Shown one piece after another: positions 23,787-36,156 of a stretch of 64,000 bases of DNA (its first letter is position 1; each line of letters begins with the position of its first letter). Both the position numbers and the translations under genes were made by a program. This DNA comes from Papio anubis (lineage: Eukaryota; Chordata; Mammalia; Primates; Cercopithecidae). Under the pieces are notes generated by a model. That model saw only the letters and a list, made by a program, of their open reading frames with translations. It had not been told where the DNA came from and searched no databases. The stretch spans positions 62,972,879 through 63,036,878 of the forward strand of contig NC_044990.1 in assembly GCF_008728515.1 (NCBI RefSeq), given 5' to 3'.

Positions 23787-25960
23787 CTCGATGAATTAGG
23801 AATGGAGAATAATAAGAGGCAATTATTAAAACCCCACAGCAAACCTTATAATCAATGGTAAGAGAAAAAGCTTTTTATCTAAATAAGGAACAATGCAAGG
23901 AAGGGTGCCTGCTTTTAATATTTCTACTTAACCTAGCACTGCAAAATCTAGCCAGGACAATTAGGCAGGAAAAAAAAAAAAACAAAACAAAACAAAATAA
24001 AAGACATGCAAAATTATAAGGGAAGATAAAAAATTACCTCTGTTACCATATAATATGATCATATCGATAGAAAACTAAAGATTTCACAAATAATTTAGTC
24101 TAGTCCTAATAAATCAATTCAGCAAAGTATCAGGGCACACAGTAGCAGGATACACAAGAGCAGAGTACACTAACAACAAACACTCTGACAAGGAAATTAC
24201 GAAAACAATAATCGTACTTACAATAGCATCAGAAAGAGTGAAACACTTAGAAATTAAACCAGGATATGAAAGCTCTATGCAATGAAAATTACACAATGAG
24301 GCTAAAATAAATTAAATAAAACATAAATGGAAAGTTATCCCACGTTTATGGATTGAAAGTCTTATTACTATTAAGATGTTTATACTACCCAAAGCTATAT
24401 ATGGATTCAATGCAATTACCATGAAAATTCCAGTGACTTTTCTTAAAGAATTAGAAAAATTTATTTTACAGTTCATAGGAAATATCAAAAGGCCTCACAT
24501 AGTAAAAACAATCCTGAAAAAAGAACAAATTTAGAGAATTAACATTTCATGTTTTCAAAACTTACTACATAGCAATAGTTATCAAAACTCTGTAGCCCTG
24601 TCAGAAAGGTGGACATATAGAAAAATAGAATAAAATAGAACAATAGAAAGCCCAAAAATAAACTCTCACACTTACGAACAAATTATCTTTGACAAGGGTG
24701 CCAAGACCATTCAATGGGGAAAAGACAATCTTCAACGGATGATGCTGGGAAAACTGGATATTCCTTTACAAAACATCATATACAAAATTCGCTCAAATGA
24801 ATCAAATACCTAATTATAAGAATTATTATAATACCTATTATTAGGGAAGTACTTTAAAACATTGAATTTGGAAATTTCTTGGATTTAACACTAAAACCAC
24901 AGGTAACAGTAGGAAAAATAAATTGAGATTCATGAAAATTAAACAATTGTGCAAAAAGATTCTATCAATTGAATAAAAAAGCACCCCTCAAAATATTAGA
25001 AATATTTGCAAACCATATATTATAAAACATAAATAATATAAGGAAATGATTTCCAAAAATACAGAGAAGTCCTAAAACTCAAAACTCAACAACAACCAAA
25101 CAAACAACCCAAATGAGCAAAGAATCTACATAGGTATTTCTCTAAAGAAGACTATACAAAAGGCCAAAGGGTATATGAAAAAAAATACTCGTCATCAGTA
25201 ATCATTATGGAAATACAAATAAAAACCACACTGAGAATCAATCTCACATTCATTAAGATGGCTACTATAAAAAAAATAAAATAAAATAAGAAGTATCAAT
25301 GATGATACAGAGAAATTGGAACCCTTGTGCACAGTGAGTGTAAAGCAAAATGTTACAGCTAGAAAACGGTATGGCAGTTCCTCAAAAATTTATAAATGGA
25401 ATTGCCCTATGATCTAGCAATTTCATTCTGGGTATACACCCCAAATAATTAAAAACAAGGTCTTGAAGAGGTAGATATCTATACACCCATGTTAGAAGCA
25501 GCATCATTCACAAAGCTAAAATGTAGAAGCAACCCAAGTGTTCATTGATGAATGAATGAATAGCAAAATGTGGTATAGATATACAATAAAACCTTAAAAA
25601 GGAAAGAAACTGTGGTGTATGCTACAGTGTGGCTGACTCTGAAGGACATTATGCTAAACAAAATAAATCACAACAAAAGAGATACTGTGCAATTCTACTT
25701 ATTTGAGGGACTTAGAGAAGTCAAAATTTACAGAGATAGAAAGTAGAATGGTTACCAGGGGCTGGGATGAAGGGGGCATTGGTAGTTGTTTAACCAGTAC
25801 AGAGTTTCACTCTGCAACATGAAAAGTCTAGGGATGACCTTTGGCAATGTTTGCATCGCAGTGTAATTGTACCTGATACCAAGGAAATGTACACTTAAAT
25901 ATAGTTAATATGGTAAATTTAATGTTATATGTATTTTACCACAATTAAAAGTTGACAAAA
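18820..25960 (+). mobile_element. Old L1M with 5' UTR, internal deletion and a nested younger L1
   Basis: 18820-19772 reads as an L1M 5' UTR, with blocks GCAGAGTAGGAAGTACC, GGACTTTATTGGAAGCTTGC, GATAAGGACCC and TCTGAAGCCAACTCTAGGGC. After the nested younger L1 (to 22405) the same element resumes with GACAACTGTCTTTAAAGTGT, then jumps near 22497 into the ORF2 endonuclease region and runs through the RT to a 3' UTR ending near 25960. ORF1 and the start of ORF2 are missing, so about 2 kb was lost by internal deletion. All frames are broken. Confidence 0.85.
19773..22393 (+). mobile_element. Younger primate L1 with 5' inversion (twin priming), nested in L1M
   Basis: The left part (19773-21614) is L1 ORF2 in minus orientation, from the RT linker to the region after the RT. 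It retains an F-A-D-D motif near 20920-20931. At 21614/21615 orientation flips to plus, and the sequence continues from only about 20 bases further along L1 to the 3' UTR and A tail (22378-22393). The insertion is flanked by a 12-base target duplication with one mismatch: AAAAGACCTGAT (19761-19772) and AAAAGAACTGAT (22394-22405). This is the standard signature of twin priming. Open pieces at 20485-20844 and 20052-20333 (minus) are ORF2 remnants. Subfamily is roughly mid-age L1PA, by inference. Confidence 0.93.
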
Positions 25961-26217
25961 TAGAATAGCTGATTATAATTTTTTAAAAGAAAGTTTGATA
26001 CTTACATCAGGTCTTTTCTAACTATCTTTTCCTGCGTTCCCAACCAAGGAGGGTGGGAGCTGGTATTTGAGTTAGAATCTGATTAAACCATTTTTTTAAA
26101 TTTAGTCAAGTCTGGGTATAGTAAAAAATAACATTTCAGAACAAGCTTTCTTCGAGTTGCCTGTTTTCTTCTTCAGTAACGTAAGGACAACTAAGAAGGT
26201 TCATGTTCGTTAAGAGA

Positions 26218-26250
26218 GGTTTTTTTTTTTTGTATTTTTTTTTTTTTTTG
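26218..26250. repeat. Poly-T tract
   Basis: Two T runs are separated by GTATT. No element body is recognised on the right side, so the origin is unknown. Confidence 0.8.
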
Positions 26251-26330
26251 CCATTCCATGTGGGGAGCTGCTACATGCTGGTATGCTGGTATGTGTCCAT
26301 AGAGTTTATCTTAGTATCCAGACATGTCCC

Positions 26331-26358
26331 TTTCTCTTTCTCTCTCTCTCTCTCTCTC

Positions 26359-26391
<33 letters not shown>

Positions 26392-26420
26392 TCCTCTACC
26401 CCCTCCCTCTCTCTCTCTTC
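26331..26420. repeat. (TC)n microsatellite
   Basis: About 90 bases of CT repeat carry two TGTC interruptions and a CCTCTACCCCCTCCC segment near the right end. The serine/leucine-rich open frames that cross it (26203-26445, 26324-26539) are by-products. Confidence 0.95.
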
Positions 26421-26589
26421 TTATAGCAACATGGTGTATTTATAGTCTTTTAAGTCTAAAACGCCTTTCAACTTTGGTTTCATTAGAAATTTTCATTGAG
26501 ATGAAAGGCAATAAAACAGATATAAATACAGATTCCTAGTCTTTTAAGTATGTGTAGTTCTCTCTAGGGAAGCAGTACAACAAAATGTT

Positions 26590-27230
26590 AACTTAGCCGG
26601 CTTGGGTTGCTCAAACCCTGCACATTCTGTAAGTTGAGACCTTTCTTCCGACCTGGCCCTTGGCTATCTCCTGGAAGATTAGATGTGAGCCCTGGGGTTT
26701 TTCTGCCTGAGTAGAGTGTTTTTGTATGCCTGAGGCTTGGGCCATGGAGTATCAGGTTCATGAGAACAATTACGCTAATAATGTATTTTACCATAAATAC
26801 CTGTTTTATTTCTGGGTGGCTAGATTCTGGGTAACTGATTCTGGCTAGGTTCTGAGTCATGCAGGCGCAGCATGCCTAGAGGACTAACTCTCCTTCCTCA
26901 CACATGTAAGAAAAACACACAACCCTGGACACCAAGGCTCAAATGAAAGTCACAAATGCTTACCTTGTTGACACACCTTCATACAATGTGTCACATATAG
27001 CCGCTGGGAAAATTGAGGCTTCTCTGTGTGATGACATTAGAGGAGGACACTCAGAAGCTTGCACCTGGTTTCTCCTGGACTTTACTCCATATACCACTCA
27101 CCTTATTAATAATATGTGTATTCTTTTAATTTGATAAACTATAACCATAACGACAACAGCTTTTTAAAATTCTATGATTTTAGACAATTCATTGAGCCTA
27201 AGGGTGGTCTTAGAGATTCCTAGTGGTCTT
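26590..27230 (+). mobile_element. Probable solitary LTR, family not assigned
   Basis: The segment has an ordered, GC-richer LTR-like organisation: CATGCAGGCGCAGCATGCC, GGACTAACTCTCCTTCCTCA, AACCCTGGACACCAAGGCTC, CACTCAGAAGCTTGCACCTG, GTTTCTCCTGGACTTTACTC, then a GATAAACTATAACC polyadenylation-type area and CCTAAGGGTGGTCTTAGAGA. I recognise these blocks from mammalian endogenous retrovirus LTRs but cannot place the family. The last 15 bases are duplicated (GGTCTTAGAGATTCC and GGTCTTACAGATTCC). Frames inside it are incidental. Confidence 0.6.
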
Positions 27231-28871
27231 ACAGATTCCTATTTATTGATACTCCATGTCACGATTAAAATAGCCTAGGCTCCCCACTCCATTTTAAATG
27301 AGCAATTTATCCTCACCTGATTTTTCTCCTTTCTTGTACTTTTTGCTTTTCTTAATCTACCATGTGGTATGTGAATCTAGGTAAGTCTGGTTGGCTTAAT
27401 AGTTTTCTCTTGTTTTCAATGTAGCAGGGTAGGTGAATTGACTGGTACCCTGCTCTTCACCCTAAGTCCTTTCATTGACAAACTTATCATTTGGCACTAC
27501 CTTTTGGGTTTGTGTGTAAATAAAAAACTTCCAATAAGCTTGAGACATAAACCATGCATGCTAATCTATCCTTTATCAGAACTGTGCACTGGAAGATAGA
27601 GGGTCATTGGATAAATATTAGAAAGGGATACTTTGATTTGATTCTATTATTTTCCCTCATATCTTTAGCTTATTGGTAACTGCAAGAACAGAAAGAGTAA
27701 TTTGTAGCAGAACATTTTGTCCTGCAGTGTCTGAAAGGTTATATCTTTAAATAGCACCAAATACTAAATCATATTCCAAATGACAAGGCTTTCAAAAGTG
27801 TCTTAAGTTCTTGGAAAGTAGAATAATAGTGCAAATTAGTTCTAATTACTTGCAATCGATATGTCAAAAGAGAAAGCACTCAGTGCTTCTCGTTTCTTAT
27901 TTTATTGGCCACGGGAACCAGTAAGCTGGGTGATCACAGTCCTTTCCTCGTCAGCTAATGACTGCATGTGTCATTAGACAATTAACCTCTTTAGTTTTTC
28001 CATCTACTTTGTAATGATGTTGACTTCAGAGGAATGCTATGACAAATAGTGCCATATTTTATGAAAATTACTTCTTACTATTAAGTCTGGATTTAGTAAT
28101 TTCTCATTATTCGGATGATAAATGCCCTTAAATAAAAATAGGTAGAAAACCTCAGACCCAAGATGGCATTGGAGCAGGTTGTGTAGGTTTATTGCAAAAT
28201 TGTGATTCTCTAGATCTTTCTGTTAAGTAATAGGACCAAATGATCACATTTATAGCAGCATGCATAGTAGTTCATGAGTGGCAGTATGTGCGTGTTTCCT
28301 TCGTGCTAATGCCTTACTATATCTAGGATGTAGGTACTTGACTTGAAGCACTGGCCAGCACAATGTTAATCTTACTATTCATAATAATAAAATTATTTTT
28401 AGATTAACAAAGTTAATGTCAGTGTTTCTTCACAACTAAAGACTATTTCCTACAAATTCTAAGGGACAGCAATGCTAATATAAATAACTCCTAAATTCAC
28501 AAAACCCAATCAACTATTTGCCCATATTAGAAAATGTATTGTAATTAGAAGAATTAGAAGTCAATGTATTGATGTCATTTTGAGTAATTTATTGTCATTC
28601 AGCATGTAATTTCTCTAATTTACTTATTATCAAATGTATGACAGATGGATCAAATTCATGGAATGAATAACATAGTACTAATAGACCTGCTTTAAATCTT
28701 CCTCTCAAAATCTTAAAGATATTAAATTATCTTATATAAATCTACCAAATTAGAAAATGAGGTATCTTAACAAAGAATTACTTTTCACGTATCTATTGTA
28801 TGTGAAGATACGTACTCAAAGTAGAAATTTTATAATTACTTAATTAAAATAAACAAATCATAAAAATCTAT
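27231..28871. other. Unassigned sequence
   Basis: The first part (27260-28400) has moderate composition and no obvious repeat. It becomes AT-richer to the right. No splice-flanked open frame stands out. Confidence 0.45.
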
Positions 28872-28977
28872 TTTTAATTGAGTTATTTGATCTATTAACT
28901 TGATTTAGTTATTCATCTTTAAACATAGTAATCTCTAGAACTTAAAAGACATTTCAACTAAGAAATCAAAACCATTA
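28872..28977 (+). repeat. Source copy of a ~105-bp dispersed duplication
   Basis: This segment recurs at 29596-29698 with about 90 percent identity by eye, over its full length. Shared blocks include TTATTTGATCTATTAACTTG/CTATTTGATCTATTAACTTG and CTAAGAAATCAAAACCAT. Confidence 0.9.
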
Positions 28978-29109
28978 TATTTTGGTAGTCTAATCTGCTG
29001 ATGCTTGGTTCCTTGTGGTTTTCACCATTAATACAGCAATAGTGATCCTTTAGTTTGTGCTTATTATTAGAACATACTTTCTTAATAACAATGAATGACT
29101 TAGGGTGAA

Positions 29110-29255
29110 CTCTGTTCAAGGTTCATAGTTGAGAGAACTAAAGCTAAGAGCATACAAGCAGTAAGTAACAGAAATGTAATGCTCAGCCTAAGCCAAAGCC
29201 ACAAAACTCTAGAGATAGCACTGTGAACCACTTCACTGTGCCTTTCCTATTTATT
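29110..29255 (+). mobile_element. Possible MIR fragment
   Basis: There is weak ordered similarity to MIR: AGAGAACTAAAGCTAAGAGC, GCAGTAAGTAACAGAAATG and a TGTGAACCACTTCACTGTGC tail resembling the MIR end. This is a marginal call. Confidence 0.35.
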
Positions 29256-29494
29256 GCCAAATCCTATATCTTAGTCATATTCACTGCAAAAGTGAATGAC
29301 TGGCTTTCATGAGACTGGCATTTAGAACTAAATATTCAATGTATTTTTATATTAAAGCCATAGTTGATTCACATTTTATAAGACTGTAATGATACCATTT
29401 GGTCATTTATGAATTATTTTATGCCTAATGAAGAATGAGCATCCAACACTGATCAACAGTTTAACTTGGGTTAAAAAGATTTTGCAAAGTTACT

Positions 29495-30415
29495 ATTATA
29501 TAATAAATAGATAGAAGCTATATAATTATATATATAATGATATACCTTTTATATCTTATCCAATTATATATAATTATATATAATTATGTATATAATTTTA
29601 ATTGAGCTATTTGATCTATTAACTTGCTTTAGCTATTCACCTTTAAACATAATAATCTCTAGAATTTAAGACATTTCCACTAAGAAATCAAAACCATATA
29701 ATTATACATATATAATACATATAATATAATATATAATTATATATAATATGCAATTGCATAATATAATTTTAGATATTATCAGTATGCAATATTACATATA
29801 TATTTATCATATATAAGAACTATATTTATATATTACAAATATATTATAAATTTAAAGTATATTTACTATTATCATTTTATTTATATTAATTATATGATAT
29901 ATGTATTTATATATAATATAATGTTCTACATAACTATTATATATTATAATATTAAATCATATAATATATAATTTATTACATTATATAATATAATAGTATA
30001 TAACATATACATAACATATTATATATAATATTTTATATATGTGTTACATATTATATGTTATATATTATATTTTATATTATTTTGTATAATTATATATTAT
30101 ATAAAATAATAAACAATAATGTATAATTATATATTATAGAATATATACTACATATTATATTATATATAATATAAATTATATCATATATATGATTTATTAT
30201 ATTATATGTTATATATAATATAAATTATATCATATATCATATATGATATATCTATATGACATGTATGATATATTTGATATGAGATATCATATATGATATA
30301 TACATACATATATGATATATGATATAATTTATATTATATAATATGTAGTATATATTATATATGGTATACCTTTTATATCATATATAATTATATATATTCT
30401 ATCTATTTATTACAT
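29495..30415. repeat. AT-rich palindrome-like tract (~0.9 kb)
   Basis: This is almost pure A/T, made of degenerate TATA, ATAATATA and ATCATATATGATAT units. Its two ends are inverted copies: TAATAAATAGATAGAA at 29501-29516 pairs with 30397-30412, and the similarity continues inward. A direct repeat TATACCTTTTATATC (29541-29555 and 30365-30379) also brackets the tract. A 103-bp non-repetitive island (29596-29698) lies inside. Short perfect palindromes such as CATATATGATATATGAT types are frequent near 30180-30320. Confidence 0.9.
29596..29698 (+). repeat. Second copy of the ~105-bp duplication, inside the AT tract
   Basis: This is a copy of 28872-28977 in the same orientation with about nine differences, including a 2-base deletion. 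It is embedded between AT-repeat arms. Confidence 0.9.
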
Positions 30416-30474
30416 ATTCTGTTTTATTCAGCAAATAATGAAATAACTTACTTGTGCTAACTTATTTAAACCTA

Positions 30475-30625
30475 TTAATAGCCTACTCATAGGTACTACT
30501 ATTTGTCTCTTGATTAGACTAATCAAGAACAGAGAGGTTAAACAAATTACCTAGGGTCACTCAGCTAATAAAAGGAAGAGGTAAGGTCTGAAGTTACTAC
30601 ACAGGCAGCAAAGTCCATCTCCTTA
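30475..30625 (+). mobile_element. MIR fragment
   Basis: The blocks CTACTCATAGGTACTACTAT, CAGAGAGGTTAAACAAATTA and CCTAGGGTCACTCAGCTAAT follow the MIR core and tail in order. Confidence 0.75.
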
Positions 30626-33600
30626 ATGTTCAGGAAGAAAGATCAAGATACATAGAGAAGACAAGGAACTAAAATAAGCAATGATATACTGAAAAGTAGT
30701 TTTCAAATATTTTATTTGAAACAAAATTACCCAATAGCAGAATACAATTTTCTTGTTTAGATTTTAAAGAAACACTTTTGGTATATTTTTGTAAAAGTGT
30801 TTGTTTTTTATTTGTACTGTATTTTATTTCAAACTGACTAATTCTTTGATTAAATAATTCAATGTAAAATTATTTAAGTAGAGTTTTCCATGAAATAAAA
30901 TATAGTTTATATGTAGACAATTTTTAAAATAATTTATTATAGATAATTTCTCTTAAATGATCTAAAATATATTAGTGATAAGCAAAATCTTCAAAATCAA
31001 ACACATAGTATCTTTCCAAGGATCTTGGATTATTTCTGAAAATTTTAATTGTAGCTATCAGTTAGACACTATATGAGCATCAATTTGTTAGTCTTACAAT
31101 TCTACGACTTTGTAATGGATATATTAAAATTTAATATTTAAATTTGGGAGTAATGGAGCTAATTATCTAACACTGACAATTGGTTTCTCAATTGTGTTCC
31201 CTCTGTGTACTTTATTTGGTACCATGAGGAACAGAAGGAGAAAGTAAGCAGTAAAAATATTTCAAAGGATTTGACATATTCCAATTTAGTACTTACTATC
31301 TGTCAGAGACTAGGTTGTGATTTAAATTTTTGATATCTCATTTCCATGATAAGGAAGGTTAAAATAGGTTCTTATTAGTTCTTTCACATTGCAATGATTT
31401 TTCCGTCTACATAGATTTTTAATGAGGAAATTAGTAATTAGGAATGTTCTGAAGCTTCTTTACAATGGCACTAATCATAAGGAAAAAAAGGCTAAATACT
31501 CATGTTTACAACTAACAGTCTTTTGATGTGTTATGAAAAAATATTCAAATATCCCAGTTATTATATATGATTTCAGGGTTAAGTCCAAAAATTGAATTTT
31601 TTTTATTTTATTCAAAAAATAGTGTGTAAAAAGAAACTAATAAATTGTGTATTGTATGTCATTTCAAATTGCAAGGAAAAGAAAATTACAAGTCTACAAA
31701 ATTGGAAATTTATTAAATGTTTGTGTGATAAGAAACCACATTAAAAAACACACATTAATAGTAGTAGATTATTTAGACACTCAAGATCAAGTGCACACAT
31801 TCATTTAAAAAGTATTTGAATCTTTAACACGTGCCAACTCTTGCAGTAGGAGCTAATCATTATGGTGAACAAAATGGGCAAGTTCTCTGCTTTCTTTTTA
31901 GGAAAGAATACAGGGAAAATTGCACAGTTCAGTGTAAAACTATAGCTCTAATAAGTGATCTATTTGGGCATATACGTAGTGTTAGTCTCAGTAGTGGGTG
32001 CAGATAAAACCTTTTTGGAAAAAGTGACTTTTGAAGTTGAGAGATTTAACCAAATGCAGAAGAGGAAACGTGTTCCAGGCAGATGAACACAATGATATGC
32101 AGAGGCAGAGGTATCATGACATTTTGCAGGAACTGAAAGAAGCACACACAAACGAAAGTGTCAAGAAAGACAAGGGAAAGAGTATAATGGGCACTAAGAG
32201 TCAGATTAAAAAATTCAGACAAAATATATATGTACATATGTGTATATAAATGTAGGTGTGTATATGTACACAAAACATAAACGATTGATAAAAATGAATT
32301 GGTGACAATATCAGATTTACATTTTGAAAATTAATTTAGGCTACACATTGGAAATTGTAGCAAGGAAGTATGGATACTGGTGTGTCTGTTAATTGATAAT
32401 AGTAATCTAAAAAATGATGAGGATAATTCTGATTAAAATCATGTTAGTGGAGGAGGATACAAGCGGAAAGATTCTAGAATTACCAAAAAAGTAAAATTGT
32501 AAGAACTGGACCATATCTTACAAGGGATGAAACCCCTAAGGAGAGTCGGGAATGATCCCCCCATTTTCAGACTGAGAACTAGATAAATGATGGTGGCAGT
32601 CATGAACAGAAGGAACGTAGAATGGACCAAGTAGAATGAATAAGTGGTGAATTATTTGTCCATCATTCGGTGTTTATTTAGTTGAAATGTGTATATATGT
32701 GAGGGATTATTAATAAAGTTGGAAGCTGATACATGTGGTAATTAGTGGCTGAGATTAATGCCTCATAAAGTACTGACAAATGATTTAACTTCTCCAAATC
32801 ACAGTTATTTACTTTGTAGCAATTTGATACAAACCAGAACAATCAAATCATCTGTTTAGCCATATGTATCAAATTGTTTAACATAATTGTATACCTATTT
32901 TCTACAAAGGGTAAAAAAAATCTCCAGGTGATATGAGGGGACATTTATTAATGTATTTTAGGCTTTCTAAAAGGTTAATGAGAATATATTGTAACTAAGA
33001 ATGATAGAACATTAAGATGTATTACTAGTAGCAGTAATAAATAGGAATAAAATTAATTTATACATGTGTACATATTTGATATGCTAGAAGCTGGAACCAT
33101 TGTTTTCCTAATTGTTAATAACATTGCATCAGCGTTGCTGAGTTGATCATACCCTAGGTCACTTGAAAACATCAATGAAGAGTTACATATGTTGTTGAAG
33201 TTTATCTTCCCTTTTGGAGCAAAGCCAGTTTATAATCACAAGTGGCTCTTGAATTTTGCTATTAAATGAGGCCTCATAAAATACATGTTCTTTTCTGTAC
33301 CATCATTTCATGTATGAGTGTAGTGGCATAAATGTGTGGAAACACTATGTTCATTCATCATTTTACTCTAATTTTACAGACATTTTCTTTGAAAATTTAC
33401 TACAAAATATTTTCTAATCTGGGAATATAAAGCTTTGGTTGGTCATAGTGGTGTCTAATTTGATTTGGGTATCTCCAATATCTTACACAGAAATTTTTAA
33501 ATTGTGATGCTACAGAATAACCCAGAAATACAAATGCATTTATTTTTCCTGGTAAACTAGGTAACACAAATGAAATTCTCGGTGTATTTCCTTGACACTG

Positions 33601-34790
33601 GTCCTATACCTAGTCATCTCCAATTTAATATTCAAAGCCAGAGGACACCAAAAATTCCTGAAACTTTAAGCAGATGGTAGAAAATATCTGGTTCTTAACA
33701 GGAGTGATATAAAATCTATAAATCCGTTGCCTAGACAATCATTTTGGACTTACAATTTTTTTATTACACTAATATCAACACTGCTGTAAGAACTGTATTC
33801 TTACCCCATTATAACAAATGGCTTTACATATAGTAATTCTAACACCATTTTTGCTATTTTATTATTTTTATTTATTATTTTTTAATGTTGAAGTAAACTT
33901 TTTTAGTGCAATATTATTTTCGCCCCATGTCAGCAGCATGAGAATGATGATTCTTGCTAATTTACCGATCACCCAAATTTTCTTTTCTTGACTCCCCTCT
34001 CCCTAGCCTACTCCCTGAAGTTCCCACTCAGCCTACTGAGACTTTCCCATCATTCCCATTTTTCCCACTCAACCTTATTCATCTCAGTCTGAATGCATTT
34101 ATTGTATTTCCCAATTTAAAGGGCTCCAATTAGTTGAAGAGGACTAAAGTTGAAGGAAACAGTAAAACCCAGGAAGAACCACTATTAGTGGGTATTACAT
34201 GATTATTTCATACTTTACAAAGATCTCAAATAAATCATGTATACTCTATCACCAAGACCAGCAACTCAATTATTTCATTTTTACTGAAAATGCTTACCAA
34301 ACAAAACTCCTCTAGACTCAGAGAACTTTATACTATATCAAAGTTTTGTGTTAAAGAAATATGTATATGTTTAATAAATTTTTCTATATTTTTGTAATCC
34401 TCAAGAGAGGAAATAACACAACAAACAATTCAAATATATTACTTCAATATTTTTTATTTAGCTCAAAAGCTTTCTGAGAAGGTGGAACATGAATATAGCA
34501 GTATTAAATTTGATACTGGTAACGTTTTGCACTGTAATCACAAACTATACACAATGGAATGTAAAAAGATACATGAAAATGCCTTATTTGAAACAAAAGC
34601 TATAGTTTACTATAGAAAATACTGCAGTTACTAAAAAATAAAACAAGCAGTTCTTCAGAAATATAAAAATATCAATGAGAGAAAAGATTATTGAAAGATA
34701 GAATCAGATAAAAACATTTGGTGTAGCTAACAATGATCCCCTCACAAGTCTTCAGAGTAATATTAAATCCAACAAACCTCTTTCAACACA
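30626..34790. other. Long stretch without recognised gene or named repeat
   Basis: The sequence is AT-rich. The part at 31950-32620 (GTGACTTTTGAAGTTGAGAG, GTTCCAGGCAGATGAACACA, TGATGGTGGCAGTCATGAAC) resembles an old mammalian interspersed repeat that I could not name. The small frames around 32031-32273 fall inside it. The rest shows nothing I can support. Confidence 0.45.
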
Positions 34791-34794
34791 GAGC

Positions 34795-35675
34795 AGAGGA
34801 GAAAATGTTTGCAAATCATGTATCTTATAAGGAACTTTTATTCAGAATCTGTCAAAAAATATAACTCAATAATAACAAGACAAATACCCCAATTAAAAAA
34901 TAACCAAATGATTTGACTAGGCATTTCCTCTTCAAGGAAGATATTAGATGGCAAAGAAGTACACAAAAAGATGCTCAATAGAATTAGTCATCAGGGAATT
35001 GCAGATTAAAGCCACAATAAAATACCACTTTACATCCACTAAGATGGCTATAATAAAAAGACAGGCCATAGCAACTGTTGTCCATCATGTGGAGAAATTG
35101 AAATCCTCTTGCATTGCTGAAATATAAAATGCTGCAATTACTTTGGAAAACACTTGCACTGTTAATCATAGAGTTACCATATAACACAGCAGTTCTATTC
35201 CCAGGGGAGGGGGAAGAGAACTAAAAAGATGCGGTCATGCTGGAAATTGTACATGAAAATTTACAACAGCATTATTTATATTAACCCAAAGAGGAAACAA
35301 TCCACATGTCCATCAATTGATAAATAGGTTAAAATGTATCTATACAATGGAACGTTATTTCACAACACAAATAAAGTACTGATACATGTAATGACAAGAA
35401 GAAACCTTGAAAGTGTCATACTAACTGTAACAGCGAGTTACATACATATTTTATAATTAAATTTATATGAAATGTCCATGGTAGGCAAATCTGTAGAGAC
35501 AGAAAGAAGATTAATGGTTGTCATGGACAAGAGAGGAGGAAAGGTAGTAACTATTGATGGGCTCAGAGTTTCCTGTAAGGATGATAAAAGTTCTAAAACC
35601 ACTGAATTGTACACTAATATAAGAAAATTTTATTAAATGCATATTACCTTGCAATAAAGTTTTAATTTAAAAAAA
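34795..35675 (+). mobile_element. L1M 3' end, 5'-truncated
   Basis: An old L1 3' segment in plus orientation: AAGGAACTTTTATTCAGAAT, CACTAAGATGGCTATAATAA, GTCCATCAATTGATAAATAG, GTTAATGGTTGTCATGGACA, AAACCACTGAATTGTACACT and a final TTGCAATAAAGTTTTAATTT. These blocks match the order of an L1MC/L1MD-type 3' end. It is strongly diverged and non-coding. Confidence 0.85.
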
Positions 35676-36135
35676 GGAAAAATAAATTTGTATGGCCTTT
35701 GGACAGCTTTTCACCAAAAATTTATTCCTCACTTGGTAATGAACCTAATGTTTTTATTTTTACAATCATACCTTGAGGAAGATGATTAAATTCTGTTTAT
35801 TTTAGCATAATATTAATTTATAAATGTTGCAAGTTACATTTGGACTTTATTAATTTAAGTACATTAGGAAATAAATATATAAGTAAAGTAATAGTAAATA
35901 ATGAGTTTACTTACTGTTTTGTGTGGTATTTGGATTTGAAATACAATACCTATTCACTGACATTTAGATTTTGAAAGTAAACAATTTAACCAAATTTTGA
36001 GTATGCAGTTACTTTCATTTTGCTTCAATATTGCATCATTACTTACATAATATATTGACTTTAGAAACCATTATCAGAAACTATACTTGAGACATAAAAT
36101 TTGTGATAAAATATTTAACGTTCCTACACAACATA
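35676..36135. other. Unassigned AT-rich sequence
   Basis: Nothing is recognised before the TATG repeat. Confidence 0.45.
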
Positions 36136-36156
36136 TGTTCTATGTATGTATGTATG
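36136..36156. repeat. (TATG)n short repeat
   Basis: About five TATG units adjoin the poly-T end of an Alu. It is probably an expansion of the old Alu tail. Confidence 0.8.

Noticed and set aside
26203..26539. Leucine/serine repeat frames resembling a low-complexity protein
   Set aside because: They are translations of the (TC)n microsatellite in two frames.
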